This document shows positions 35,053 to 44,561 of a DNA stretch of 64,000 nucleotides, in pieces. A program made the translations under genes and the position numbers. The notes under the pieces are model-generated. The model had not been told where the DNA came from. It saw only the letters and a list, made by a program, of their open reading frames with translations, and ran no database searches. Position 1 is the first letter of the stretch; each line of letters starts with the position of its first letter. Origin of the DNA: Chitinophagales bacterium (lineage in GTDB: Bacteria > Bacteroidota > Bacteroidia > Chitinophagales > UBA2359); the NCBI GenBank assembly GCA_020636475.1, contig JACJXU010000004.1, forward strand, positions 62,001-126,000. The letters run 5' to 3'.

Positions 35053-38000
35053 ATGTGTACGCCAAAATATTTACAAACAATAGTTGTTAGTGTATCAGTT
35101 TTGTTTTTTTTGCTACAAAATACAATTACTGCCCAAAATTTAGTCTCAAACTCTTCTTTTGAAACCTACAGCCAGTGTCCCAATAATCAAGGGCAAATTA
35201 GCTATGCTACGGGCTGGGGAAGTGCCAATGCCAAAGCTGCCGACTATTTCAATGGTTGCAATACGGCAGCAAATTATGGTGTACCGCAAAATGTGTACGG
35301 CACTGCGCCAGCGAGCAATGGAAGTGCTTATGCTGGTGTTTTTGCCTTTGGCGAAGATGATTTACGTAGCTACATTACTGCCCAATTGCAGTTGCCGCTT
35401 ACGACCGGAGAGTTGTATTGTGTGAGTTTCGATGCACATATTGCCAATCTTATTTCCTACAAACCCATTCAGGAATTAGGCGCGTATTTTTCGCTGAATG
35501 CTTTTCCCAATACTACCAGCACGGCATACTTAAACGTCACACCGCAAATTTATAATATAAGTGGCTTAATTGACGAAGACGCGGGCTGGTACAATATTAC
35601 AGGTACTTTTGTAGCCGATTTCCCTTATCAGTACATTACTATCGGCAATTTTTTTAATAATGCCAACACAACTGGCGGCGCAACTATTCCGGGAACACCT
35701 TTTGCTTCGCAAGTGTATTACTACATAGACAATGTACATGTAGAAAATGTACCCCAAACCTTTGAGTTGCAACTCAGCCAAGCCGATTTTTGCGAAAACG
35801 AAACCATTACCGTTTATGTAAGTGGCGCAGGGGCTAATGAATACAACTGGTATTTGGCAAATAATCCCGACTCGCTTATTTATACCGGAAGTTCACTTAC
35901 GCTTACGCCTTCCGAATCAATGGAGTTGTTGGTACGCAGTGCTTTTGGTGCTTGCGAGGTAGAAAAATCCATAACTCTCAATCCTGCGCCAATTCCTATT
36001 GCGGGATTTACTTTTGATACGCCTTGTGTGGGTGGTAATACACTTTTTTACGATGTATCGGAGCAAGTGTTGTCCGATGCTGTTTATGAATGGGATTTTT
36101 TAAACGATGGTACTGTTGATGCAACTACGCAAGGTGGTGCGAATTATGTATTTGAAGGTAGTGGCACTTTCCCTGTAAAACTTACCGTATCCAACAATTC
36201 CGCTTGCTTCGATGAAGTAGTGCTGAACATTACAGTAAATCAGAACTGTAACCCTTGTTCCGTGGCAAGTAACTTTGTTCCCAATCCTTATGCCGAATTT
36301 TACGAACAATGTCCCGATGATTTAGGACAAATAGCGTATTTATCGTATTGGTATAATCCTACACAAGGCTCGCCCGATTATTTCAATGCTTGTTTTAATA
36401 CCATTACAAATCCGCCGGGCGATGAGGTGGGTGTACCACAAAATGTATTTGGCAACCAAGAAGCACTAAGTGGAAATGGGTATATGGGTTGTTTTATGGG
36501 CAGTACCGATGGTACAAATTTTCGGGAATATGTGGGCACACCTTTGCAAAAAGCACTTTTACCCGGAAAAAGTTATTGTGTAAAATTTAAGCTTGCTTTA
36601 GCCGATTTTTCAGATATAGCTATTAAAGATATTGGCGCATTTTTTAGCAAAGATTCGCTCTATTACAGCAGTCCGGGTCCTGTACCATTTTACAGCAATA
36701 TTCCCCAAACACCGCAAGTTGCCTATAATGGCGAAGATTTTTTAACCCAAAACGATTGGGTGAGTATTGAAGGAAACTTTGTTGCGCAAGATACGCTTCA
36801 CTGGCTTATAATTGGCAATTTTAAATCGGAAAACGAAAGTGATTATATTCAGGTGAAGCCGGAAACTTTCGGTTTGGCGTATTATTATATCGAAGATGTG
36901 CAAGTAGTACCTTCTGATGTGGTAATTATTGGCGATACACTTATTTGTCAAGGAGAAACTGCCGTTTTGCAAGCCAATGGTTTGTGTAATTATAGCTGGA
37001 CACTGGGCGAAACAGAACTTTCCAATACGGCGGTGCTTAGTGCCAAGCCTTCGGAAACTACTACTTACCTGCTCACAGGAGATAATGGCGTTTGCAGCAT
37101 TACTACACCAATAACCATAAACGTAGTGCCACAGCCGCAAACCATTGCCGATGCGACTATTTGTCCCGGCGACTCTATTCAGTTGTATGTACAAAATGCA
37201 GGTGTTGGCGTAAATTGGTCGCCAACCGAGAGCTTGAGCGACAGTGCTATCGTAAATCCTTGGGCAATGCCTTCTCAAACTACCACTTATACTGCACATG
37301 TAACGTACAGCGAAGAAAATGCTTGTAGCAATACCGACCAAGTAACTATTACCGTAACCAGCGACTATGCCGAAGCTGGCGAAGGCGGATATGTTTGTAG
37401 TAATAGTACCAGCGATAGCTTGCAGCTAAATGCTTCCGGCGGAAATGTATTTGCATGGACTCCCGCCAATGGGCTTAGCAATACTTCTGTTGCCAATCCT
37501 TTGGCTTTTCCCGACAGTAGCACTTGGTATTTTGTGGAAGTTATTAACAGCGAAACAACTTGTAGTTTTATAGACTCTGTTTTGGTGGAAGTATTCAACT
37601 GCGACCTTGGCGGACCAAGTTGGGTGGACACAACAGATACAGACCCGCCAACTATTGTGGAGGTGGAAACCGTTTTTGACACCTTATTTATCAATACTAT
37701 AGACACCGTATATTTACCTTCTATACAAGACCCTGACGGGGAAAATGACGGCATTATCATCAGTATTCTTACACCGCCCGAGCATGGCACAGCCTTTATT
37801 GCCAATAATGATAGCTTGGTCTATACGCCCGACAACAATTTTATAGGCATAGATTTTATACAATTACTAAGCTGCGATACTTTGCCGCCTATACAGTGCG
37901 ATACCTTAAATGTGGTAATTGTTGTGCAGCCCGTTGAGGATTCGGCACCAATAATAAGTTTGCCCAATACCAACAACATGGCAATAGATACTTTGTATTA

Positions 38001-39363
38001 TACGCTTTATCCTAATGATGTACTGGAGCAATGTTTTGATGTAATAGACTTGCAAGGTGATGATTTTAACATTGTTATCAGCCAGCAGCCAACAGAGGGA
38101 GAACTGAGTATTTTTAATGCGGCGTGTATAGAATACACAGCTCCTTCGCAAGCAGTAGGCGTAGTGGAGTCGAGCATTACAGCTTGTGACGAAAACGATA
38201 ATTGTCAGAGTGTTTGGTTGTTTTTTGATATTGTTACCCAACCAATGCCGCCGTATTTTGTGCATACCACCGACTCTGTTTTTCAAGGAACGCCTTTAGT
38301 TTTTTGTCCTGAAATTATTGACCCAAATGGTGATGCTTATACCATTGATATTCTCGAATATCCGGCAAACGGCACAGCTGAGTTGCTGGGCGATTCTTGT
38401 TTTCAATATATTTCCACGCCCAACTTTAATGGTATTGATACGCTGCAAATTATAGCTTGCGATGTGAATTTATATTGCGATACCAGCGAAGTGTACATTT
38501 ATGTTTTGGACCACATAGTAGCCATTGATGACTATGCTTTGATAGAAGTAAACGAAACCGTAACCATTCCTATCATCGAGAATGATATTTATCCGGTAAT
38601 ATCCTTGTTGGAAATAACCAGCAATCCGCAAAACGGCACATTCGTATTGGATAATAACTACAACCTTACCTACCAACCTTTTAGCAATTTTTCGGGAAAT
38701 GATACCTTGCAATATCAACTGTGTAGCTTGGGCTTAGGCTGCGACACTGCTACGGTTTTTATTACCATTGCAGCACCCGGAAATCCACCCACTGCCATAG
38801 ACGATGCCTATACTACAGAAGTGAACACACCGCTAAGTATGGACGTATTGTCGAACGACATTGTTCCAGGAGGGGCTACGGTAAGCATTTTTGAAGTAGT
38901 TGGTCCTTACAATGGTAGTGCCGAAATTATTGGCGAACAGTTGTATTATTTTCCCGACCTTGATTTTGTTGGCACCGATAGCCTTACATACATGATATGT
39001 ATAGACGGAACTGCACTGTGCAGTACGGCTACGGTTGTAATAACGGTAGGTGTGGCTGTAGATTGTGTTGATTTGTTTATTCCAGATGCTTTTTCACCCA
39101 ATAACGATGGCTGGAACGAGCGATTTGAAATCCCTGCGCTGGAAAATTGTGCTAATTATGCTAAAAACAAAATAAAAATATTCAATCGTTGGGGAAATGT
39201 AGTATTTGAAAAAAACAATTACGGAACTGACGGCATTTGGTGGGACGGCACCTGGCAAGAAAACAACGAAAATTTGCCGGAAGGCACTTATTTCTACCTA
39301 TTAGAAATTGACGGATGGAATCAAAAAGATTTTCCTCGAGGTGCATTAGAATTATTCCGCTAA
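35053..39363 (+). CDS. Giant secreted adhesin-like protein with gliding-motility-type C-terminal domain
   Basis: About 1436 residues. I start at ATG 35053, which gives a clean signal peptide (LLQNTITAQ cleavage). The protein has two similar N-terminal modules of ~200 residues that start NLVSNSSFETYSQCP and SNFVPNPYAEFYEQCP. Each then has DYFNGC/DYFNAC and GVPQNV-type motifs and looks like a jelly-roll binding domain. A PKD-like domain (AGFTFDTPCVGGNTLFYDVS) separates them. Further Ig-like and cadherin/VCBS-like repeats follow (for example DDYALIEVNETVTIPIIEND). The C-terminus (DLFIPDAFSPNNDGWNERFE, IKIFNRWGNVVFE, LPEGTYFYLLEIDG) is the CHU_C, type B T9SS sorting domain. It probably stays on the cell surface as an adhesin or binding protein. 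Confidence 0.85.
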   Translation: MCTPKYLQTIVVSVSVLFFLLQNTITAQNLVSNSSFETYSQCPNNQGQISYATGWGSANAKAADYFNGCNTAANYGVPQNVYGTAPASNGSAYAGVFAFGEDDLRSYITAQLQLPLTTGELYCVSFDAHIANLISYKPIQELGAYFSLNAFPNTTSTAYLNVTPQIYNISGLIDEDAGWYNITGTFVADFPYQYITIGNFFNNANTTGGATIPGTPFASQVYYYIDNVHVENVPQTFELQLSQADFCENETITVYVSGAGANEYNWYLANNPDSLIYTGSSLTLTPSESMELLVRSAFGACEVEKSITLNPAPIPIAGFTFDTPCVGGNTLFYDVSEQVLSDAVYEWDFLNDGTVDATTQGGANYVFEGSGTFPVKLTVSNNSACFDEVVLNITVNQNCNPCSVASNFVPNPYAEFYEQCPDDLGQIAYLSYWYNPTQGSPDYFNACFNTITNPPGDEVGVPQNVFGNQEALSGNGYMGCFMGSTDGTNFREYVGTPLQKALLPGKSYCVKFKLALADFSDIAIKDIGAFFSKDSLYYSSPGPVPFYSNIPQTPQVAYNGEDFLTQNDWVSIEGNFVAQDTLHWLIIGNFKSENESDYIQVKPETFGLAYYYIEDVQVVPSDVVIIGDTLICQGETAVLQANGLCNYSWTLGETELSNTAVLSAKPSETTTYLLTGDNGVCSITTPITINVVPQPQTIADATICPGDSIQLYVQNAGVGVNWSPTESLSDSAIVNPWAMPSQTTTYTAHVTYSEENACSNTDQVTITVTSDYAEAGEGGYVCSNSTSDSLQLNASGGNVFAWTPANGLSNTSVANPLAFPDSSTWYFVEVINSETTCSFIDSVLVEVFNCDLGGPSWVDTTDTDPPTIVEVETVFDTLFINTIDTVYLPSIQDPDGENDGIIISILTPPEHGTAFIANNDSLVYTPDNNFIGIDFIQLLSCDTLPPIQCDTLNVVIVVQPVEDSAPIISLPNTNNMAIDTLYYTLYPNDVLEQCFDVIDLQGDDFNIVISQQPTEGELSIFNAACIEYTAPSQAVGVVESSITACDENDNCQSVWLFFDIVTQPMPPYFVHTTDSVFQGTPLVFCPEIIDPNGDAYTIDILEYPANGTAELLGDSCFQYISTPNFNGIDTLQIIACDVNLYCDTSEVYIYVLDHIVAIDDYALIEVNETVTIPIIENDIYPVISLLEITSNPQNGTFVLDNNYNLTYQPFSNFSGNDTLQYQLCSLGLGCDTATVFITIAAPGNPPTAIDDAYTTEVNTPLSMDVLSNDIVPGGATVSIFEVVGPYNGSAEIIGEQLYYFPDLDFVGTDSLTYMICIDGTALCSTATVVITVGVAVDCVDLFIPDAFSPNNDGWNERFEIPALENCANYAKNKIKIFNRWGNVVFEKNNYGTDGIWWDGTWQENNENLPEGTYFYLLEIDGWNQKDFPRGALELFR

Positions 39364-39387
39364 TTTTTTGTTAAAATATTCGCAGCC

Positions 39388-39419
39388 TTTGTAAATGCTT
39401 AGGTTTCTTAATATCTTTG
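39388..39419 (+). promoter_or_regulatory. sigma-ABfr-type promoter of the FKBP gene
   Basis: TTTG (39388-39391), a 20-base spacer and TATCTTTG (39412-39419) fit the consensus exactly, 20 bases before the ATG at 39440. Confidence 0.72.
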
Positions 39420-39439
39420 CAAGCCAAAAATTTTAATTT

Positions 39440-40288
39440 ATGAAAAAAATATTTTTTTTAGTTGCCATATCTTTTGCCATAATGTCGTGTAAAAGCGAAG
39501 GCAAATGGGTAAAGTTAGAAAATGGATTAGAGTATAAAATCGTAAATCCACACAATGGTGTTAAAGCCAAAGACGGAGATTTTGTAGAAATGCAAATGCG
39601 CTACTCCAATCCGCGCGATTCGGTTATTTTCGATTCTTTTACGCGCAACAAACCACTTAGTTTTAAACTTACGCCGACCCTTTTTCGCGGAGCATTGAAT
39701 CCGGGCATTATGGAAATGTCGGCGGGCGATAGTGCCGTTTTTCACGTACCGGCAGAGTTAATTTACGATAAAAAATTGCCCAAATTCATTAAAGAAGGCG
39801 AAAAAATTACTTACAACATAAAATTGATTAGCGTACAGTCGGAAGATGAATATCGCAAAAAACAAGAAGCCGAACTAATGGCAAGTGCAGACCCGCGCCA
39901 AAAGGAAATAGATGCGGAAGCGATAAAAAAATTCATTGCCGATAATAATCTCAAAGCGGAAATTTTGCCTTCTGGCTTGGCGGTAGTAGTAGAGCAAGCA
40001 GGTACGAGCAAACCGGAAGAAGGTAGCAATGTAACAGTACACTATCGCGGAAAATTGCTTGACGGAAATCAGTTCGATGCCTCATACGACCGCGGCGAGC
40101 CTTTCACTTTTCCGTTGGGTAAAAGACGTGTTATAAGAGGCTGGGACGAAGGAATTCCGGTATTGGGCGTAGGCGGAAAAGGAAAACTTATTATTCCTTC
40201 GGACATGGCGTATGGTCCTCGTGGCGTACCCGGCATTCCGGCAAACTCTATTTTAGTGTTTGATGTAGAAGTGTTGGACGCGAAGTAA
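39440..40288 (+). CDS. FKBP-type peptidyl-prolyl isomerase lipoprotein, two FKBP-like domains
   Basis: A 282-residue lipoprotein with lipobox IMSC (Cys17). The first half (about 25-135) is a degenerate FKBP-like domain (DGDFVEMQMRYSNPRDSVIFDS, FHVPAELIYD). The second half (about 170-282) is a full FKBP domain: GSNVTVHYRGKLLDGNQFDA, GEPFTFPLGKRRVIRGWDEG, LIIPSDMAYGPRGVPGIPAN and SILVFDVEVLD. It catalyses cis-trans isomerisation of prolyl bonds in proteins of the cell envelope and thus helps folding. It is transcribed from its own promoter and ends before a bidirectional terminator shared with the convergent RelA/SpoT gene. Confidence 0.9.
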   Translation: MKKIFFLVAISFAIMSCKSEGKWVKLENGLEYKIVNPHNGVKAKDGDFVEMQMRYSNPRDSVIFDSFTRNKPLSFKLTPTLFRGALNPGIMEMSAGDSAVFHVPAELIYDKKLPKFIKEGEKITYNIKLISVQSEDEYRKKQEAELMASADPRQKEIDAEAIKKFIADNNLKAEILPSGLAVVVEQAGTSKPEEGSNVTVHYRGKLLDGNQFDASYDRGEPFTFPLGKRRVIRGWDEGIPVLGVGGKGKLIIPSDMAYGPRGVPGIPANSILVFDVEVLDAK

Positions 40289-40310
40289 GTATTTTACCTT
40301 TCGTAATACT

Positions 40311-40347
40311 AAAAAAGCATTTGTCCGTAGAGGCAAATGCTTTTTTT
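40311..40347. terminator. Bidirectional terminator between FKBP and RelA/SpoT genes
   Basis: AAAAAAGCATTTG (40311-40323) pairs perfectly with CAAATGCTTTTTT (40334-40346). The A-run and T-run make it work for both convergent genes. Confidence 0.8.
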
Positions 40348-40367
40348 ATGTGCGTATTTTCTACCAT

Positions 40368-42584
40368 TCACGAGTCATACCGCTTCACATTTTGCACACC
40401 TTCTACTTCGTACAGGCGTTTGATGAGTTTTTTAAGTTGGGTATTGTTTTCTACATATACCGTAATATTTCCTTCAAAAACACCGCTGTCTGTATCAAAA
40501 GAAATAGAACGCATGTTTATTTTCATTTCGTCCGAAATAATCTTGGTGAGACGATTTATCAAGCCAACATTGTCCATACCAATTACCCGCAAGCCTGTTA
40601 AAAAAGCAACGTTATTGTTTTGTTTGTTCCATTTGGTGGTAACAATTCGATAAGAATAATTTTTGCGCAAATCGGCGGCATTGGGACAGTTTTGGTGGTG
40701 AATTTTTATCCCTTGATTAATGGTAATAAAACCAAAAACAGGGTCGCCGGATTGTGGATTGCAGCAACGGGCAATGGAATAATCAATATTGTCCATTCCG
40801 CCAAAAATAAGGATATCGGCTTCGCGGTTGAGGGCAGCATCGTTGGCTACTTCTTCATTTACTACACTGGCTTTTTTGGCAGTAAGGTTTTTGAGCCGCC
40901 CACCAACGAAAGTCAGTTTTTTAAGTTCGTCCAAATTAAATCCGCCCGTAGCAATTTGGTAAAAAAAATTAAGACTATCGCCGGTTTTAAAATAATTTAC
41001 CAAATCGTCCACCAAAGCAATAGAGTAGGGGAGTTTCAAGGCACGCAATTTCCGTTCAAAAATTTCTTTACCGTTTTGCCCTTCTTTGCGAATTTCTTCT
41101 TTAAGAATCGCCTTAATTTTGGAACGCGCGCGCGAGGTTACGGTATAGTTGAGCCAATCTTCATTGGGTTTTTGTTTAGAAGAAGTAAGAATTTCTACTT
41201 GGTCGCCGCTTTTTAGTTTATAACTTATAGGGCAGAGTTTGCCGTTTACTTTGGCACTCAGGCAATGCGAGCCTACTTCGGTGTGTATTTCAAATGCAAA
41301 ATCTAAAACCGAAGAGCCGGAGGGCATCATTTTCAAATCGCCTTTGGGTGTAAATACAAAAATATCGGCATCATACAAGTTGTGCTTAAAATCGTTCATA
41401 AAATCTACGGCATTGGTAGAAGTAGGATTTTTTACAAACTCGCGCACACGCACCAACCAACTTTCTAAGGCAACATCCGATTTTCCGCCCTTGTATTTCC
41501 AGTGTGCAGCTACGCCTTTTTCGGCAATTTCGTCCATGCGTTTGGTGCGTATTTGCACTTCTACCCATTTTCCCGAAGGTCCTAAAACGGTAAGATGCAA
41601 GGATTCGTAACCATTCGATTTTGGAAACGAAATCCAGTCGCGGGTGCGGTCAGGATTGTAGCGATACACATCGGTTATAATAGAAAAAATACGCCAACAG
41701 GCAGCTTTTTCTTCGTGAAGCGGCACATCTACAATGATGCGAATAGCAAAAAGGTCATAAATTTCTTCAAACTCTACTCCTTTGCTACGAATTTTGTTCC
41801 AAATAGAGTGAATGGATTTTGGTCTGCCAAAAATTCTGGCATTTTCAATATGATTTTCCTCTAAAAGTTTGTTAATTGGGGTTATAAATTCATTGATATA
41901 AAGTTCGCGGTCGCGTTTGGTTTGCTCCAAGCGTTTGGCAATGTCTTTATATATTTGCGGCCGCGTATGTTTGAGCGATAAGTCTTCGAGTTCGGTTTTG
42001 ATGGCATACAAACCCAAACGGTGCGCCAAAGGTGCGTAAATATAGAGTGTTTCGGAAGAAATACGCACTTGTTTTATCTCTGCCAGCGAGTTGAGGGTGC
42101 GCATGTTGTGCAATCGGTCGGCTATTTTTATCAAAATAGTACGAATATCTTCGCTGAGAGTAAGCAAAATTTTCCGTAAATTTTCAGCTTGTTTTGCCAC
42201 TTCGCTCGATTGGTGCGTTAAGCCTTTTATTTTGGTAAGTCCATCTACCAAGCGGCTGATAACAGTACCAAAAAGTTTTTCGATATATTCCAAGGTAACA
42301 TCCGTATCTTCCACCACATCGTGTAGCAGTGCAGCAATAACGCTGTCTTTGCCTAAGCCCACTTCGTCCACTACAATTTGTGCCACCGCAATAGGATGAA
42401 AAATATACGCTTCCCCACTTTTGCGGCGTTGGTTGCTGTGTGCTTCTATGGCTAAGTTTACGGCTTTTTGAATATCAGGTACAGCATCTTCGCCCAATTT
42501 GGCGCGACTCGTTGCTATAAGGTGGTTTGCAGCGGTTTGAATGCGACTCTGTTCGTCAATATTTACAGGCTTGTCTATCATCAT
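40368..42584 (-). CDS. RelA/SpoT bifunctional (p)ppGpp synthetase/hydrolase
   Basis: A 738-residue stringent-response enzyme that makes and degrades (p)ppGpp, the starvation alarmone. In order: HD hydrolase domain (about 40-200) with FHPIAVAQI and ALLHDVVEDTDVTLEYIE intact; synthetase domain (about 245-355) with YDLFAIRIIV, SFPKSNGYESLHLTVLG and VEVQIRTKRMDEIAEKGVAAH; TGS domain (about 410-470) with DIFVFTPKGDLKMMPSGSSV; a helical and zinc-finger-like part with CCNPQSGDPVFGFIT; and a C-terminal ACT domain (about 665-738). Both active sites look intact, so it is a Rel-type bifunctional protein. A -7-like TAACTTTG (minus strand, 42640-42647) suggests a ~50-nt leader. Confidence 0.95.
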   Translation of the reverse strand: MMIDKPVNIDEQSRIQTAANHLIATSRAKLGEDAVPDIQKAVNLAIEAHSNQRRKSGEAYIFHPIAVAQIVVDEVGLGKDSVIAALLHDVVEDTDVTLEYIEKLFGTVISRLVDGLTKIKGLTHQSSEVAKQAENLRKILLTLSEDIRTILIKIADRLHNMRTLNSLAEIKQVRISSETLYIYAPLAHRLGLYAIKTELEDLSLKHTRPQIYKDIAKRLEQTKRDRELYINEFITPINKLLEENHIENARIFGRPKSIHSIWNKIRSKGVEFEEIYDLFAIRIIVDVPLHEEKAACWRIFSIITDVYRYNPDRTRDWISFPKSNGYESLHLTVLGPSGKWVEVQIRTKRMDEIAEKGVAAHWKYKGGKSDVALESWLVRVREFVKNPTSTNAVDFMNDFKHNLYDADIFVFTPKGDLKMMPSGSSVLDFAFEIHTEVGSHCLSAKVNGKLCPISYKLKSGDQVEILTSSKQKPNEDWLNYTVTSRARSKIKAILKEEIRKEGQNGKEIFERKLRALKLPYSIALVDDLVNYFKTGDSLNFFYQIATGGFNLDELKKLTFVGGRLKNLTAKKASVVNEEVANDAALNREADILIFGGMDNIDYSIARCCNPQSGDPVFGFITINQGIKIHHQNCPNAADLRKNYSYRIVTTKWNKQNNNVAFLTGLRVIGMDNVGLINRLTKIISDEMKINMRSISFDTDSGVFEGNITVYVENNTQLKKLIKRLYEVEGVQNVKRYDS

Positions 42585-42710
42585 TTATAAATAAAAAACT
42601 TTACGATAAAATAGTTCCAGCTTAGGGTAGTTATCATAACAAAGTTAGCACTAAATTAAATTCCTTTGCTATTGAAGCAGCGCGATTTTTATAAAAAATA
42701 AAATAATTTT

Positions 42711-42741
42711 TTGAATTATTATAAATTTTGTATTAACTTTG
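42711..42741 (+). promoter_or_regulatory. sigma-ABfr-type promoter upstream of the 6S-like RNA
   Basis: TTG (42711-42713), a 20-base spacer and TAACTTTG (42734-42741) form a full consensus promoter. No protein gene follows on this strand for kilobases, so the natural product is a non-coding transcript ending at 43020. Confidence 0.55.
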
Positions 42742-42881
42742 GGAGTTAAAAATAACAGTTGAAAGAAAAGGAAATTGTAATAATAGTGTAAAATTCTTTC
42801 CGAACTATTCTTAAAACATAGTAATTTTAAATATAAAGTATAATTTTATGTTTTAAAAATTTATAACAATAATAAAAATAT

Positions 42882-43020
42882 AGCCGATATGTAATAATGA
42901 GACAACAGACCCCACGACTTTCCTGTTTTAAAATTTTATATAAGGGTGTGTTATTATATAATTTATCAATAAGGGGTTTGAATCCTACCTTTTTTGTTGT
43001 CTTAGCATATCGGCTTTTTT
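42882..43020 (+). ncRNA. Candidate structured ncRNA, 6S-like (6S-Flavo type?)
   Basis: AGCCGATATG (42882-42891) pairs with CATATCGGCT (43006-43015), and GACAACA (42901-42907) pairs with TGTTGTC (42995-43001). The strand ends in a T-run (43015-43020) like a terminator. Further inside, CCCC (42910-42913) can pair with GGGG (42973-42976), and an A/T-rich apical hairpin forms around 42925-42964. Between these lie unpaired strands, giving a long hairpin with a central bubble as in 6S RNA, which binds RNA polymerase. I cannot confirm the family without a covariance model. If the promoter at 42711-42741 is used, the primary transcript would be about 270 nt and would need trimming. Confidence 0.5.
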
Positions 43021-43029
43021 ATTTTTTGG

Positions 43030-44535
43030 CTACATTTTTTGCCTTACTTGCAACCAATGTTTTATACTGTAACCGAAAACCAAACCAAATCCTAAAAAAC
43101 CCAGCAGGTGAATACCCAGAAAACTAAAATCTTTTTTTGCAAAAGCAGCCATAATTCCCATCAAAAAATAGCCAACCAAAGCTCCTTCTAACAGCCACAA
43201 CAAATTATTTTTTTGTCTAAAAAGTAAATAGCTTTTGCCCAACCAATTATCACTTTTTTGTTGTATATTGTACTTGGGTGTGCGAATAAAATCTGTTTTT
43301 TTTCTCATTATTGCCTGCCCAATAGCATAGCTGTTGTGCAAAGAAATACCTACGGTAAGCAACAAGAAAAAAGGGAAACTGCGCAAAAAATGTCCTACGC
43401 CTTTCTGTTGATTGTAGCGATTGTAACTGGATAAAACATATACGATAAAAATAAAAACATTCCCCAAAAAAAAGTAATGGATAAACTGATTGTAATTGAG
43501 GGAAATAAAACTGTTTTTTAACCAAAACAAAGGTACGCTTAGCACTACGCACAAAAACACAATGGCGTACATACTGGTATTGAGCAAATGCAACAAGCCA
43601 AAAAATTTCCGCTTTGGTGTAGTGGGCATTTCCCAAAATTGCGGCAATAGCTTTTGCGCCGTTTCTATGCCGCCCTTTATCCAGCGAAATTGTTGCGTTT
43701 TGTAGGAAAACATATCCGCCGGCAGTTCTGCCACTACCGAAATATGAGGCGTATATAAAAATTTCCACCCAAGCATTTGCGCGCGATAACTAAGATCCAA
43801 GTCTTCTGTAAGCGTATCGTACTGCCAGCCGCCCGCAGTTTCGATACACTGCTTGCGCCAAATGCCTGCCGTGCCATTGAAATTCATAAAAAGTTTGCCC
43901 GCACTTCTTCCGGTTTGTTCTATGGTAAAATGCGCGTCTAAAGCAAAAGCCTGCAAGCGTGTGAGTAGCGAATAATTTTGGTTGAGATGCTGCCAGCGCG
44001 TTTGTACCAAACCCAAGTTTGAATCTTCAAAAAAGGCTACTGTTTCCAAAAGATAGGTAGGCGAAGGTAAAAAATCGGCATCGAATATGGCAATGAGTTC
44101 GCCGGAAGCAGAAGCTAAGGCATTTTGCAAAGCTCCGGCTTTAAATCCAAGTCTTTCACTTCGTTGAATATGCGCAATGTTAATACCTTTTGGTTGATAA
44201 AAAGCTAATTTTTGGGCAATAATCGCCGAAGTTTCGTCCGTAGAATCGTCAATTATTTGTATTTGCAATTTGTCGGCAGGATATTGCAGTGTACAAACCG
44301 CATCAATTAATCGGGCGATGACGTATTTTTCGTTGTAAACCGGAACTTGTACTGTTACAGAAAACCACTTGCGAGGGTCTTTTTGCAGATATTTTGCTTG
44401 AATTTGCTGTAATCTTGTTACTTCTTGGGCTTCTTTTCGATAATAAATAATTGCCAAAAGCCACTCGCCCAAACAATAAATTTGAATGCACAGCAGCAAA
44501 AAAACATACACAACAAGCAAGATTATTTCTATCAT
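43030..44535 (-). CDS. Membrane glycosyltransferase, family 2, cellulose-synthase-like
   Basis: A 501-residue processive-type GT2. One N-terminal membrane segment (about 3-31) and four C-terminal ones (about 308-500) flank the catalytic domain. Motifs: DDST with Asp96-Asp97, DADF (152-155), TEDLD (243-247) and QQFRW (281-285), i.e. the D,D,D,QxxRW set of inverting membrane glycosyltransferases. Acceptors in the family are polysaccharides or glycolipids, and here the acceptor is unknown. It lies 27 bp after the downstream-reading dolichyl-phosphate-type GT2 gene on the same strand, so both likely serve one envelope glycan or glycolipid pathway. Confidence 0.85.
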   Translation of the reverse strand: MIEIILLVVYVFLLLCIQIYCLGEWLLAIIYYRKEAQEVTRLQQIQAKYLQKDPRKWFSVTVQVPVYNEKYVIARLIDAVCTLQYPADKLQIQIIDDSTDETSAIIAQKLAFYQPKGINIAHIQRSERLGFKAGALQNALASASGELIAIFDADFLPSPTYLLETVAFFEDSNLGLVQTRWQHLNQNYSLLTRLQAFALDAHFTIEQTGRSAGKLFMNFNGTAGIWRKQCIETAGGWQYDTLTEDLDLSYRAQMLGWKFLYTPHISVVAELPADMFSYKTQQFRWIKGGIETAQKLLPQFWEMPTTPKRKFFGLLHLLNTSMYAIVFLCVVLSVPLFWLKNSFISLNYNQFIHYFFLGNVFIFIVYVLSSYNRYNQQKGVGHFLRSFPFFLLLTVGISLHNSYAIGQAIMRKKTDFIRTPKYNIQQKSDNWLGKSYLLFRQKNNLLWLLEGALVGYFLMGIMAAFAKKDFSFLGIHLLGFLGFGLVFGYSIKHWLQVRQKM

Positions 44536-44561
44536 TTTCGCTAAAAATAGCTTAGGTAAAT

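Noticed and set aside
36742..37341. 199-codon minus-strand frame inside the giant CHU_C gene
   Set aside because: Shadow frame; the plus-strand protein has clear domain repeats throughout this region.
40620..41216. 198-codon plus-strand frame opposite RelA/SpoT
   Set aside because: The opposite strand encodes the conserved C-terminal region of RelA/SpoT.
42897..43127. 76-codon frame overlapping the 6S-like RNA
   Set aside because: It follows the strands of the hairpin and runs into the end of the glycosyltransferase gene, with no promoter spacing or family match.
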